DNA from: UBA509 sp038729325
Lineage (GTDB): Archaea; Thermoplasmatota; Thermoplasmata; Thermoplasmatales; Thermoplasmataceae
Assembly: GCA_038729325.1 (NCBI GenBank)
Contig: JAVYSG010000046.1
Location: 1 to 9,765, forward strand
Direction: 5' to 3'
Length of the DNA stretch: 9,765 nucleotides
Made by a program: the position numbers and the translations under genes. Below the pieces are notes generated by a model, which saw only the letters and a list, made by a program, of their open reading frames with translations, was not told the DNA's origin and searched no databases. Shown here piece after piece: positions 1-6,507 of the stretch. How positions within the stretch are numbered: position 1 is the stretch's first letter; each line of letters opens with the position of its first letter.

Positions 1-810
1 ATACTTAACTGCGCCAGATTTTTCAAGCTGGGTATTTCCCGGTTCGAAATTCCATGGGGTAAAGCTCAGGAACCCGTTGTATTTACTCTGAAGATTAACA
101 AGAGCAAGCAGATGATCTGCCTTGTGGCGCGATTCCTCAACATGTCCAAACATCATAGTTGCGGAGCTGTGAACACCAAGTCTATGGGCGGTTTCCATCA
201 CTTCAAGCCATTGCCTGCCGCTTCCAGCAGGTCTGCCAAGAAGTTTCCTTACCTCATCGTCAAATATTTCAGCACCGGCACCCGGAATAGATTGCATACC
301 AGCATCGACCAGTGATTTTATGATATCGGAAACACTTGTATGCTCCTTTCTTGCAATAAATGATATCTCAGATGTGGACAGTCCATGAATCCCGAGATCC
401 GGGTATACCTCATGGATGGAGCGGAAGAGGTCGGTGTAGTATTCAAGTGGAAGCGCCGGATTCACACCACCCTGTATCAACAACTGCGTAATGTGAAAAT
501 TCCTGTAGTATGGCTCAATTTCCTTCAGGACCTGATCCCTTGTCAGAAGGAATGCATCAGATTCAGTGCCGGTCCTGTAGAATGCACAGAAATTGCATCT
601 CACATTGCAAATGTTGGTGTAATTCAATATCATGTTGGACACAAATGAAACTGTATTTCCAGATTTACCCTGCGCCAGCAGCCTTGCAGCCTGGCCCAGT
701 GAGTTAAGATCTGCCTCGTCATACATGAAAATAATATCATCCCTTGTGGGTGTTTCTCCATTCTGTACTCCCCTAAGAATATCATCAACAGGGTCCTGCT
801 GTCTGAGCAT
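1..810 (-). CDS. mqnC: Cyclic dehypoxanthinyl futalosine synthase MqnC, 3' end cut by window edge
   Basis: Radical SAM enzyme of the futalosine route to menaquinone. It cyclises dehypoxanthine futalosine to the cyclic product that MqnD later cleaves. I translated it from the reverse strand: 270 codons are present, from ATG at 810 to base 1, with no stop. Family members run to about 360-370 residues, so roughly 90-100 C-terminal residues lie outside. The cluster ligands C68, C72 and C75 form CNVRCNFC (CX3CX2C). MqnC-type signatures follow in order: LLIQGGVNPALPLEYY, SIPGAGAEIFDDEVR, ATMMFGHVE and PWNFEPGNTQLEKSG. The SIPGxGAEI and PWNFEPGNT blocks separate it from MqnE. A GAAGG at 814-818 (minus strand) lies three bases before the ATG, a possible but tight ribosome site. 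It diverges from mqnE, so the two are probably controlled from the shared spacer. Identity is firm from motifs; the exact reaction is inferred from the family. Confidence 0.93.
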   Translation of the reverse strand, partial: MLRQQDPVDDILRGVQNGETPTRDDIIFMYDEADLNSLGQAARLLAQGKSGNTVSFVSNMILNYTNICNVRCNFCAFYRTGTESDAFLLTRDQVLKEIEPYYRNFHITQLLIQGGVNPALPLEYYTDLFRSIHEVYPDLGIHGLSTSEISFIARKEHTSVSDIIKSLVDAGMQSIPGAGAEIFDDEVRKLLGRPAGSGRQWLEVMETAHRLGVHSSATMMFGHVEESRHKADHLLALVNLQSKYNGFLSFTPWNFEPGNTQLEKSGAVKY

Positions 811-1098
811 AGTCCTTCATTGATAATGACTATTAATCCTTTGGCAAATCAATTCATATTCACATATAATAGAATTATACATTATTTCGTTTTACAGGGC
901 ACTTGATGCTTGCATATCCACGTAACAATTGGTATTTCATTGATCGATTTCTTATTGCTGAATATCCGCATTTTCAGTGAGATTCGTGGCTATCCGGATG
1001 ATTATGTTCCGGATTTCGTAAGAGGAGAGACTCAACATAAGAGTGAGAGCAAATGTTCCCACTAGAAATGATTAACTACAATCAGGTAATTTTGAACA
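811..1098. promoter_or_regulatory. Divergent mqnC-mqnE spacer with promoter elements
   Basis: This 288-base gene-free stretch separates the divergent starts of mqnC and mqnE. At 862-880 it holds an AT-rich palindrome: TATAAT (865-870), AGA, ATTATA (874-879). Read on the minus strand it offers ATTATATG as a TATA box for mqnC, which would put transcription start near 840 and give a leader of about 30 bases. For mqnE the palindrome would imply a leader of about 200 bases. The weaker ATTAACTA at 1071-1078 is about 25 bases before ATG 1099 and would give a leaderless mRNA. I see no convincing gene or RNA structure in 881-1065. Confidence 0.45.
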
Positions 1099-2214
1099 AT
1101 GGAAGGTTTTTCCCAGTATCCTCTGGATTACTGGACAGAGCAGATTAAGGCTGGCTACCCCCTCTCCTTCAAGGAGGGAGTTGCCATGGAGAAGGACTTG
1201 AATCTTTACCAGCTTATGAAGCTGGCAAACAATCTCACGTCAGAACAGGTTGGCGATGTGGTATCCTACGCCGTGTCTTATAATATAAACTATTCAAATT
1301 ACTGTGCAGCAAGCTGTCCAATATGTGCATTTTATGTTCCAATGAAAATGAAGGGCAAAACGGACAGAGGATATGAACTGTCACTGGATCAGATAAGATC
1401 CGAACTGGGCAAGGCAAAGGCTGCCGGAGCCACGGAAATACATATTGTTGGGGGCTTCAACAGCGATCTTCCAGTTGAATATTATGAGGAAGTATTCAGA
1501 ACGGTCAAGAGGGAGATTCCGGATATAACTCTCAAGGCACTTACAATTCCAGAGATTGATTTCATAGCACGCACAACCGGAAACAGCCTGACTGAAATAT
1601 TGAACAGATTCAGGGATGCCGGAATGGATGCACACACTGGTGGTGGTGCAGAGATATTTGATGCAGAGGTACGGAAACAGATAACAACGCCACAGAAAAT
1701 ATCCGGCGAGAAATGGCTTGAGGATGCAAAGATTATACATAGCATGGGTATACCTGGCAACTCAACAATGACCTACGGTCATGTTGAGAAAATAGAGCAC
1801 ATCATAGACCATATAATAAGAATCAGGGACAACCAGCGCGAAGTGCCGGGATTCCTATCATTCATTCCGCTTAAGTTCAGCCCTGACAACACTCCACTTC
1901 AGAAAAGCGGAAGAGTGAAGATGCCTGCATCAGGGGAGACTGACCTTAAGGTGATAGCTCTTGCCAGAATACTTGCAGGTCAGGATATCCCAAATATAAG
2001 CGTGTACTGGGTATCTCTGGGCAAGGGAATCGCACAGGTTGCTCTTACCGGAGGCGGCAGCGATCTGGTCGGGACAGCATTCAGTGAGAAGATCTTTGGG
2101 GCAACAGACCGGAAAGAGGGAACCAGTGTCGAGGAACTGAATGAACTCGTCCGGCAGATCGGAAGGATACCTGCTCAGAGAGACACATTTTACAGGATAA
2201 AAAATTACTTTTAA
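1099..2214 (+). CDS. mqnE: Aminofutalosine (aminodeoxyfutalosine) synthase MqnE
   Basis: Radical SAM enzyme that joins the 5'-deoxyadenosyl radical to 3-(1-carboxyvinyl)oxybenzoate, the MqnA product, with loss of CO2, giving aminofutalosine. The 371 residues match the family length. Cluster cysteines C69, C73 and C76 lie in NYCAASCPICAF. MqnE-type blocks follow: HIVGGFNSDLPVEYY, LKALTIPEIDFIAR, GGGAEIFDAEVR, NSTMTYGHVE, FIPLKFSPDNTPLQ, and a C-terminal VYWVSLGKGIAQVAL with GSDLVGTAFSEKIFGA. That last pair marks MqnE rather than MqnC. The N-terminal GYPLSFKEGVAM matches the family's opening helix, so ATG 1099 is a reasonable start; no SD motif precedes it. The family's usual PGGGAEIF reads TGGGAEIF here, a minor change. 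The stop is 11 bases from the stop of a convergent small minus-strand frame. Confidence 0.93.
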   Translation: MEGFSQYPLDYWTEQIKAGYPLSFKEGVAMEKDLNLYQLMKLANNLTSEQVGDVVSYAVSYNINYSNYCAASCPICAFYVPMKMKGKTDRGYELSLDQIRSELGKAKAAGATEIHIVGGFNSDLPVEYYEEVFRTVKREIPDITLKALTIPEIDFIARTTGNSLTEILNRFRDAGMDAHTGGGAEIFDAEVRKQITTPQKISGEKWLEDAKIIHSMGIPGNSTMTYGHVEKIEHIIDHIIRIRDNQREVPGFLSFIPLKFSPDNTPLQKSGRVKMPASGETDLKVIALARILAGQDIPNISVYWVSLGKGIAQVALTGGGSDLVGTAFSEKIFGATDRKEGTSVEELNELVRQIGRIPAQRDTFYRIKNYF

Positions 2215-2225
2215 ATACAGAATAT

Positions 2226-2399
2226 TCAGGGGTGCTGCTCTCCAGAAAGCCTGAGGAGAATGCCATGGGCATGGGTCCAGGCGGGTACATTTTGCAGTGC
2301 CATTGCTATGCCGTGGTGATAACCGGTTGCTATGGCAGTACCAGCCACAACAGCACTTCCTGCCATGAGAACAATTTTAGCTGCAATTGCATTAATCAT
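2226..2399 (-). CDS. Small hypothetical protein, hydrophobic N-terminus and His-containing tail, 57 aa
   Basis: I do not recognise a family. Read on the reverse strand, ATG at 2399 opens 57 codons ending in TGA at 2228-2226. The protein starts MINAIAAKIVLMAGSAVVAG and continues with TAIATGYHHGIAMALQNVPA and WTHAHGILLRLSGEQHP. Residues 4-24 are alanine/valine/isoleucine-rich and could span or insert in the membrane. The second half has a YHHG motif (H28, H29), an AWTHAHG motif (H43, H45) and a helix-like LLRL end, which is not how random frames look. It fills most of the 309-base gap between mqnE and mqnA and converges with mqnE. On its strand TTTTACAAAT (2428-2419) is centred about 25 bases before the ATG, fitting a leaderless promoter. 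Function is unknown. Its position beside quinone genes makes a membrane role possible, but that is only a guess. Confidence 0.55.
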   Translation of the reverse strand: MINAIAAKIVLMAGSAVVAGTAIATGYHHGIAMALQNVPAWTHAHGILLRLSGEQHP

Positions 2400-2405
2400 A
2401 AAAAA

Positions 2406-2417
2406 ACAATATTGTTC
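2406..2417. promoter_or_regulatory. 12-base perfect palindrome, candidate operator
   Basis: AACAATATTGTT reads the same on both strands. It lies between the TATA-like box (2419-2428) and the start codon (2399) of the 57-codon minus-strand gene, where a bound repressor would cover the transcription start. It is also about 50 bases upstream of the likely mqnA TATA region. The evidence is position and symmetry only, in AT-rich DNA. Confidence 0.3.
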
Positions 2418-2462
2418 ATTTGTAAAACATTCTGGTACATATCAGCAGTTTCACGGTGAGAC

Positions 2463-2474
2463 ATTAAATAAAAA
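2463..2474 (+). promoter_or_regulatory. Candidate TATA box for mqnA
   Basis: ATTAAATAAAAA is the best TATA-like stretch upstream of mqnA. It predicts a transcript start near 2494 and a leader of about 30 bases before ATG 2524. A T-run at 2489-2496 is an alternative that would give an almost leaderless mRNA. The choice between them cannot be made by eye. Confidence 0.4.
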
Positions 2475-2523
2475 TCCTAACTGCTACATTTTTTACGCTT
2501 GGTGCACTCACCATTTGACAGGA

Positions 2524-3273
2524 ATGATTGGACTCATAAATTTCACTCACAGCTGTCCACTGCACAAGGCATATCCTGAACCTGCTGAGATGATACTCGC
2601 CACGCCCCGTGAGATAATTTCGCTCATCATGGATGGACATCTTTCCTGCGGAATGGTGTCACTGGTGGAATATTTCAACCACAGGGATATTCTTGATCTT
2701 GAGAAATCTGCAGTTATTTCATCACGCGGTCCGGTGATCTCAACTCTTCTTGTTTCCCGTGGTTCCAGGCCTCACAACGGTATGAAGATCGCGGTCACGC
2801 GGCACACCAGAACAACCGAGATGTACCTGAAATATATCCTGCAGTGTGAAGGTATTGAGTATGAAACAAGGCAAAGCAGCTCCACTGAGGCACAGGATCT
2901 TCTCAATGAAGCTGAATTCGCTCTGGTAATAGGGGATGAAGCGCTGAAGGCTTTCAGTGGTGGGCTCAGAATTATATGGGACATTGGATACGAATTTAAC
3001 CGAATCAGCTCCCATGCCCCAGTTTTTGCAGTAACAGTGAGGAGAAAAGAGTCTGACTGTACCACGGAAATATCGCATCTGAACACTGCCATGCTGCGTG
3101 CACATGAATTCAGAGAGAGATGTGCAACTGAGTCTTCAAGGAACCTTGGAATTCCGCAGACAGTATTGAGGCGTTATTATTCACTTGTCAGGTATGAGTT
3201 CACCACAGAAACCTCAAAGTCAATTGACTTTGCATCGTCAATAGCCCATGAATTCTACGGGACTGAGCCCTGA
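2524..3273 (+). CDS. mqnA: Chorismate dehydratase MqnA
   Basis: MqnA removes water from chorismate to give 3-(1-carboxyvinyl)oxybenzoate, the entry step of the futalosine pathway and the substrate of MqnE. It has the periplasmic-binding-protein-like fold but acts in the cytoplasm. From ATG 2524 it is 249 residues, slightly shorter than the usual 270-280. Family features: an opening MIGLINFTHSCPLHK (compare the usual IGxVxYxNTxPL), SCGMVSLVEYFNHRDI (the DxALxSSxEY block), ISSRGPVISTLLVSRG (the conserved SxGPVxSVxLxS block), then ALVIGDEALKAF, and IIWDIGYEFNRISSHAPVFA near residue 170. The frame stays open upstream to 2332, but that extension has no family similarity and overlaps the small minus-strand gene, so it was excluded. 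TTG 2515 is another possible start. The gene lies downstream of mqnE on the same strand but is probably transcribed separately. Confidence 0.88.
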   Translation: MIGLINFTHSCPLHKAYPEPAEMILATPREIISLIMDGHLSCGMVSLVEYFNHRDILDLEKSAVISSRGPVISTLLVSRGSRPHNGMKIAVTRHTRTTEMYLKYILQCEGIEYETRQSSSTEAQDLLNEAEFALVIGDEALKAFSGGLRIIWDIGYEFNRISSHAPVFAVTVRRKESDCTTEISHLNTAMLRAHEFRERCATESSRNLGIPQTVLRRYYSLVRYEFTTETSKSIDFASSIAHEFYGTEP

Positions 3274-3334
3274 AACCGGATTTATTCCCGCCTCTGAACC
3301 GTCAGACAGGGATTCAACATGGGCCCTGAACAGA

Positions 3335-3342
3335 TTTATTTA
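3335..3342 (+). promoter_or_regulatory. TATA box of guaB
   Basis: TTTATTTA is centred 26 bases upstream of ATG 3364, the spacing expected if transcription begins at the start codon. It lies inside the 15-codon extension that a start at 3319 would add, which argues against 3319. Confidence 0.65.
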
Positions 3343-3363
3343 GGCGTTTTGCCTTACGTCAAC

Positions 3364-4821
3364 ATGTTCACGGATAAATTCCAGCAGATAAGAGAAGCTC
3401 TCACATATGACGATGTCCTTCTCATCCCTTCAAGGACTTCAGTGGAGCCACGAGAGGTAAACATATCATCGAATTTTTCAAGGCATATAAAACTGAAGGT
3501 CCCCATAGTCAGCTCTCCCATGGACACCGTGACTGAAAGCGGAATGGCAATGGCCATGGCAAAACAGGGTGCCCTTGGAATAATTCACAGGAACATCACA
3601 ATGAACCAGCAGATTGGTTTCGTCAGAAGAGTCAAGAGAGAGGAGACCATTATAATCAGAAATGTGCACACGGTTTCTCCGGAAACAACAATAGATGATC
3701 TCAGGGATATAATGAGAACTAAGAACATCGGGGGTCTTCCGGTGGTTTCTGGCGAAAAACTGGTCGGCATAGTGACCCGCAGGGACCTAGATTTTGCCGG
3801 AAAGGGCAGAAAGACAGTGGAGGATATAATGATCCGGAAAGTTATCTCTGCCAACGACAATATACCAATAGAGGAAGCAGTAGAGATCCTGCACAGGAAC
3901 CGGATCGAAAAACTCCCCCTGGTGGACCGGAACGGAAGGGTAGTAGGACTAATAACCGCCAAGGACATAAGAAACAGGGAGAAATTTCCCGAAGCCAGCA
4001 GGGATGAAAACGGTCAGCTTTTGGTAGGTGCTGCAGTGGGGCCATTTGATCTGGAGAGAGCACAGGCACTTGAGAAAGAGGGTGTGGATGCCATTGTGGT
4101 TGATACTGCCCACGCGCATAACGAGAACGTTCTCAATTCCATCAAGAAGATGAGGAAACTGGTATCAGTGGATATAGTTGCAGGGAATATTGCCACAGCG
4201 GAGGCGGCAGAAGATCTAATATCACTGGATGTGGATGGGCTGAGAGTTGGAATCGGGCCCGGTTCAATATGCACAACGAGGATCATTGCTGGAATTGGCG
4301 TTCCACAGATTACTGCTATTTCAGATGTGGCGGAGGTTGCATCGAAGCATGGTGTTCCGGTTATTGCCGATGGCGGAATCCGGTTTTCAGGGGACATTGT
4401 GAAAGCCATAGCAGCAGGCGCAGACGCAGTAATGCTTGGCTCTATTTTCGCTGGAACGGAAGAAAGCCCCGGATCCGAGATGATAATGAATGGGAGAAAA
4501 TACAAAGCTTACAGGGGTATGGGGTCACTCGGTGCCATACAGACCGGAATATCCGACCGCTATGGAAAGATCGGATCAAACAAATTTGTTGCAGAAGGTG
4601 TTGAGGGAGCGGTACCGTTCAAGGGGAGAGTCGATGAGGTTTTATTCCAGCTCACAGGAGGCATGAAATCAGGAATGGGCTATGTGGGAGCAAGGGACAT
4701 CAGTGAACTCAAGGCCAAGTCGCGGTTTGTGAAGATCACATCCAGCGGTCTGAGAGAGAGCCATCCACATGACATAAGGATAGTAAGTGAACCTCCCAAT
4801 TACCAGATTTATCAGGTTTAA
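3364..4821 (+). CDS. guaB: Inosine-5'-monophosphate dehydrogenase
   Basis: Oxidises IMP to XMP with NAD+, the first committed step to guanine nucleotides, in the cytoplasm. From ATG 3364 it has 485 residues, close to E. coli GuaB. The start region FTDKFQQIREALTYDDVLLIP aligns with the usual N-terminus. Two CBS domains are inserted in the barrel at about residues 98-150 and 152-206. The catalytic loop GPGSICTTR places the nucleophile at C303. The phosphate-binding block DGGIRFSGDIVKAIAAGADA begins at D336. YKAYRGMGSLGA (Y380 onward) and the flap dyad R399-Y400 within DRYGKIGSNKFVAEGVEG are present. All key residues are intact, so the enzyme should be active. ATG 3319 in frame would add 15 residues (MGPEQIYLGVLPYVN) absent from the family and containing the TATA box, so the start was moved to 3364. 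Confidence 0.96.
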   Translation: MFTDKFQQIREALTYDDVLLIPSRTSVEPREVNISSNFSRHIKLKVPIVSSPMDTVTESGMAMAMAKQGALGIIHRNITMNQQIGFVRRVKREETIIIRNVHTVSPETTIDDLRDIMRTKNIGGLPVVSGEKLVGIVTRRDLDFAGKGRKTVEDIMIRKVISANDNIPIEEAVEILHRNRIEKLPLVDRNGRVVGLITAKDIRNREKFPEASRDENGQLLVGAAVGPFDLERAQALEKEGVDAIVVDTAHAHNENVLNSIKKMRKLVSVDIVAGNIATAEAAEDLISLDVDGLRVGIGPGSICTTRIIAGIGVPQITAISDVAEVASKHGVPVIADGGIRFSGDIVKAIAAGADAVMLGSIFAGTEESPGSEMIMNGRKYKAYRGMGSLGAIQTGISDRYGKIGSNKFVAEGVEGAVPFKGRVDEVLFQLTGGMKSGMGYVGARDISELKAKSRFVKITSSGLRESHPHDIRIVSEPPNYQIYQV

Positions 4822-4842
4822 AGGGAGTAAGCTTCCCATCTG

Positions 4843-4850
4843 TTTATATT
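4843..4850 (+). promoter_or_regulatory. TATA box of the surface glycoprotein gene
   Basis: TTTATATT is centred about 26 bases before ATG 4872, predicting a leaderless mRNA. It supports 4872 over ATG 4861, which is out of frame. Confidence 0.65.
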
Positions 4851-4871
4851 CCAGAATTCAATGGTCTTACT

Positions 4872-5729
4872 ATGGTGAAGAAATCCATGGTAATTGCTGC
4901 ACTTGCTGTAGTTACTGTGGCAATGCTTACTGTACCTGCGGTTAACGCAACTTCAGTTACAGTTTCCCTGAACCCTAAAAGTGACAGCGCAACAGTCGAC
5001 GCCTATTTCAATTCTACGCTTACAGTAAATGTATCCAGCACTGCGTCACTCTTATCAAACTTGATCAAAGAAATGCCCGGAATCCTTCCGCGCAATGTAT
5101 CATTTGGCGGAAGTATTTCCAATCATTCTAATGGTTTCCTGGCAGTTAATTCATCCCTTCAGGAAAAAGACAAGAGTGTCATTCTGAAGACCCTGTCATA
5201 CAATCTCGCCAGCAGCGTTTCGAATTTATCCACAGACAGATACAGTGTTATGGTCATCAGCACTTCTGCAGAGCTGGCAATGAATATCAGTGGAATTTTC
5301 AACAATAACAGGGTGAACCTTTCTTGGAGATCGTTCAATGTTACAAATGGCGTGGACATCAGCGGAAGTTATAACGGAATTGTCAGAGTCAATAACACCA
5401 GCGTGAATGTTTTCAACCTTTCAGCATTTCAGGTTTCCCTGACGCGGTGGTCGAGAACGTATGACGCGGCCACAAATGTAACCACATTCAGTTACAACGC
5501 AGGCACAACTGGCAACTATTCATGGACCTTAAATGACAGAAGCGTGAATATTTCACTGCGTATAGATCCTTCCTATACCATTGCAACTCCCGGATATGCC
5601 ATCGCATCTTCAAACAATGTCACTCTCACAGCTCCACCCAGATCGTCTTCAGTTGCATACTACGTTATTGCCACAATCCTTGTGATAGGGGCAGCGGTAT
5701 CATTCTATTTTGCCAGGAGAAGGCACTGA
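4872..5729 (+). CDS. Secreted, C-terminally anchored Asn/Ser-rich surface protein, probably heavily N-glycosylated
   Basis: No family recognised. The 285-residue protein has a classical signal peptide: basic MVKKSM, a hydrophobic run VIAALAVVTVAMLTVP, and a likely cleavage after AVNA (about residue 26). A C-terminal membrane anchor, AYYVIATILVIGAAVSFYFA, is followed by a basic stop-transfer RRRH. The roughly 230 residues between should be outside the cell. They hold 16 N-X-S/T sequons by my count, including NST, NVS, NHS, NLS, NIS, NVT, NYS and the overlapping NNTS. No cysteine was seen in this domain, and the alternating polar/hydrophobic pattern suggests beta structure. Thermoplasma-type cells lack a wall and carry a glycoprotein coat, so a surface-coat or adhesion role is reasonable, but it is inferred. 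It lies 50 bases after guaB with its own TATA box. Its end faces the stop of the uracil-DNA glycosylase gene across a 91-base convergent spacer. Confidence 0.85.
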   Translation: MVKKSMVIAALAVVTVAMLTVPAVNATSVTVSLNPKSDSATVDAYFNSTLTVNVSSTASLLSNLIKEMPGILPRNVSFGGSISNHSNGFLAVNSSLQEKDKSVILKTLSYNLASSVSNLSTDRYSVMVISTSAELAMNISGIFNNNRVNLSWRSFNVTNGVDISGSYNGIVRVNNTSVNVFNLSAFQVSLTRWSRTYDAATNVTTFSYNAGTTGNYSWTLNDRSVNISLRIDPSYTIATPGYAIASSNNVTLTAPPRSSSVAYYVIATILVIGAAVSFYFARRRH

Positions 5730-5820
5730 CCCGGTGCATTCCCCCTGTCAAATTCATTGTGCCGTCAGAATATCAAATAAAGGATAAATCGGACATTCTT
5801 TTAAAATATATCTGGATCAT

Positions 5821-6438
5821 TCAGTAAAACACCTTTACCGAGTGCAGTTCCAGCACACTGTTGCTTATGCCATCCTGTATGTCATTCATGAGACGGAAAA
5901 TTCTTGCAAAGTTGTCCTTGAATCTTTCCATCCTCTTTGGATTTCGCAAGATTGCTGCAGGATGGTACTGTGGGGCAAGTATGTGCCCTGAAAGATACAT
6001 GAATCGCCCCTCAACCTCTGATATTTTTCCCAGGTTTGATCCTAGTATCAGTGATACTGATTTAATTGCAGTATTGCCCATGGGAACAATGATACGAGGC
6101 CTGAGTGCACTTATTTCCCTCTTCAGGTAATCGGAGCACTCCCTAATTTCTCCCATTTTTGGCGATTTTCCTATCATCGGCCGGCACCTCACAGAATTTG
6201 TTATGTACAGTTCATGGGGAAGAATTCCGGCATATTCAAGTGCCCTGTTCAGAAGCTGGCCACTCCTGCCTACAAATGGTTTACCAACCTCATCTTCCCT
6301 GGCTCCGGGCGCCTCACCAATTATCATGATCCTCGGTAAATCACTGCCAAAGCCACAGACAGCAGTCTTTCTGGAAAGGTACAGATCACACTTCTTGCAC
6401 ATGGATATTTCCGAACAAAGATCACGTAGTTCCTGCAT
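5821..6438 (-). CDS. udg: Family 4 uracil-DNA glycosylase with [4Fe-4S] cluster
   Basis: Removes uracil from DNA, starting base excision repair of deaminated cytosine, a frequent lesion in hot acid. The protein is 205 residues, usual for the family. Four cysteines match the cluster ligands: C14 and C17 (CKKC), C85 and C101. Motif A is GEAPGAREDEVGKPFVGRSG (residues 41-60), with E42, the family 4 uracil-pocket pattern. The second block ITNSVRCRP (79-87) normally continues with an Asn-Arg-x-Pro segment but reads MIGKSPKMGEIREC here. The C-terminal loop motif HPAAILRNP starts at H159. About 25 residues beyond the core (IQDGISNSVLELHSVKVFY) resemble no motif I know. A TATA-like TTTTATA lies 29 bases upstream of the ATG. 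The gene has the same direction as the transporter upstream, but its own promoter lies in the 69-base gap. Confidence 0.93.
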   Translation of the reverse strand: MQELRDLCSEISMCKKCDLYLSRKTAVCGFGSDLPRIMIIGEAPGAREDEVGKPFVGRSGQLLNRALEYAGILPHELYITNSVRCRPMIGKSPKMGEIRECSDYLKREISALRPRIIVPMGNTAIKSVSLILGSNLGKISEVEGRFMYLSGHILAPQYHPAAILRNPKRMERFKDNFARIFRLMNDIQDGISNSVLELHSVKVFY

Positions 6439-6463
6439 CTTCGGGACTTCATGGAGAGGGACC

Positions 6464-6471
6464 TATAAAAC
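6464..6471 (-). promoter_or_regulatory. TATA box of the uracil-DNA glycosylase gene
   Basis: GTTTTATA on the minus strand is centred 29 bases before ATG 6438, predicting a leader of zero to a few bases. An ATG at 6452 on the same strand is out of frame. Confidence 0.6.
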
Positions 6472-6507
6472 TCTTCAGCACACAATAATGATTGTGGTTC
6501 ACCGGCG

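Noticed and set aside
906..980. 24-codon frame (MLAYPRNNWYFIDRFLIAEY and PHFQ) in the mqnC-mqnE spacer
   Set aside because: Too short, no ribosome site, no recognisable motif; consistent with chance.
913..1065. Open frame with a protein-like stretch EIRGYPDDYVPDFVRGE, possible gene remnant
   Set aside because: No ATG start, no family recognised, and nothing else such as flanking repeats to support a mobile-element remnant.
2332..2523. In-frame upstream extension of mqnA by 64 codons
   Set aside because: The added residues resemble no part of MqnA, the family N-terminus begins at 2524, and the stretch overlaps the minus-strand 57-codon gene and its promoter.
5799..5810. TATA-like TTTTAAAATATA in the convergent spacer after the surface protein gene
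   Set aside because: No gene starts about 26 bases downstream on either strand; it may simply be AT-rich 3' sequence.
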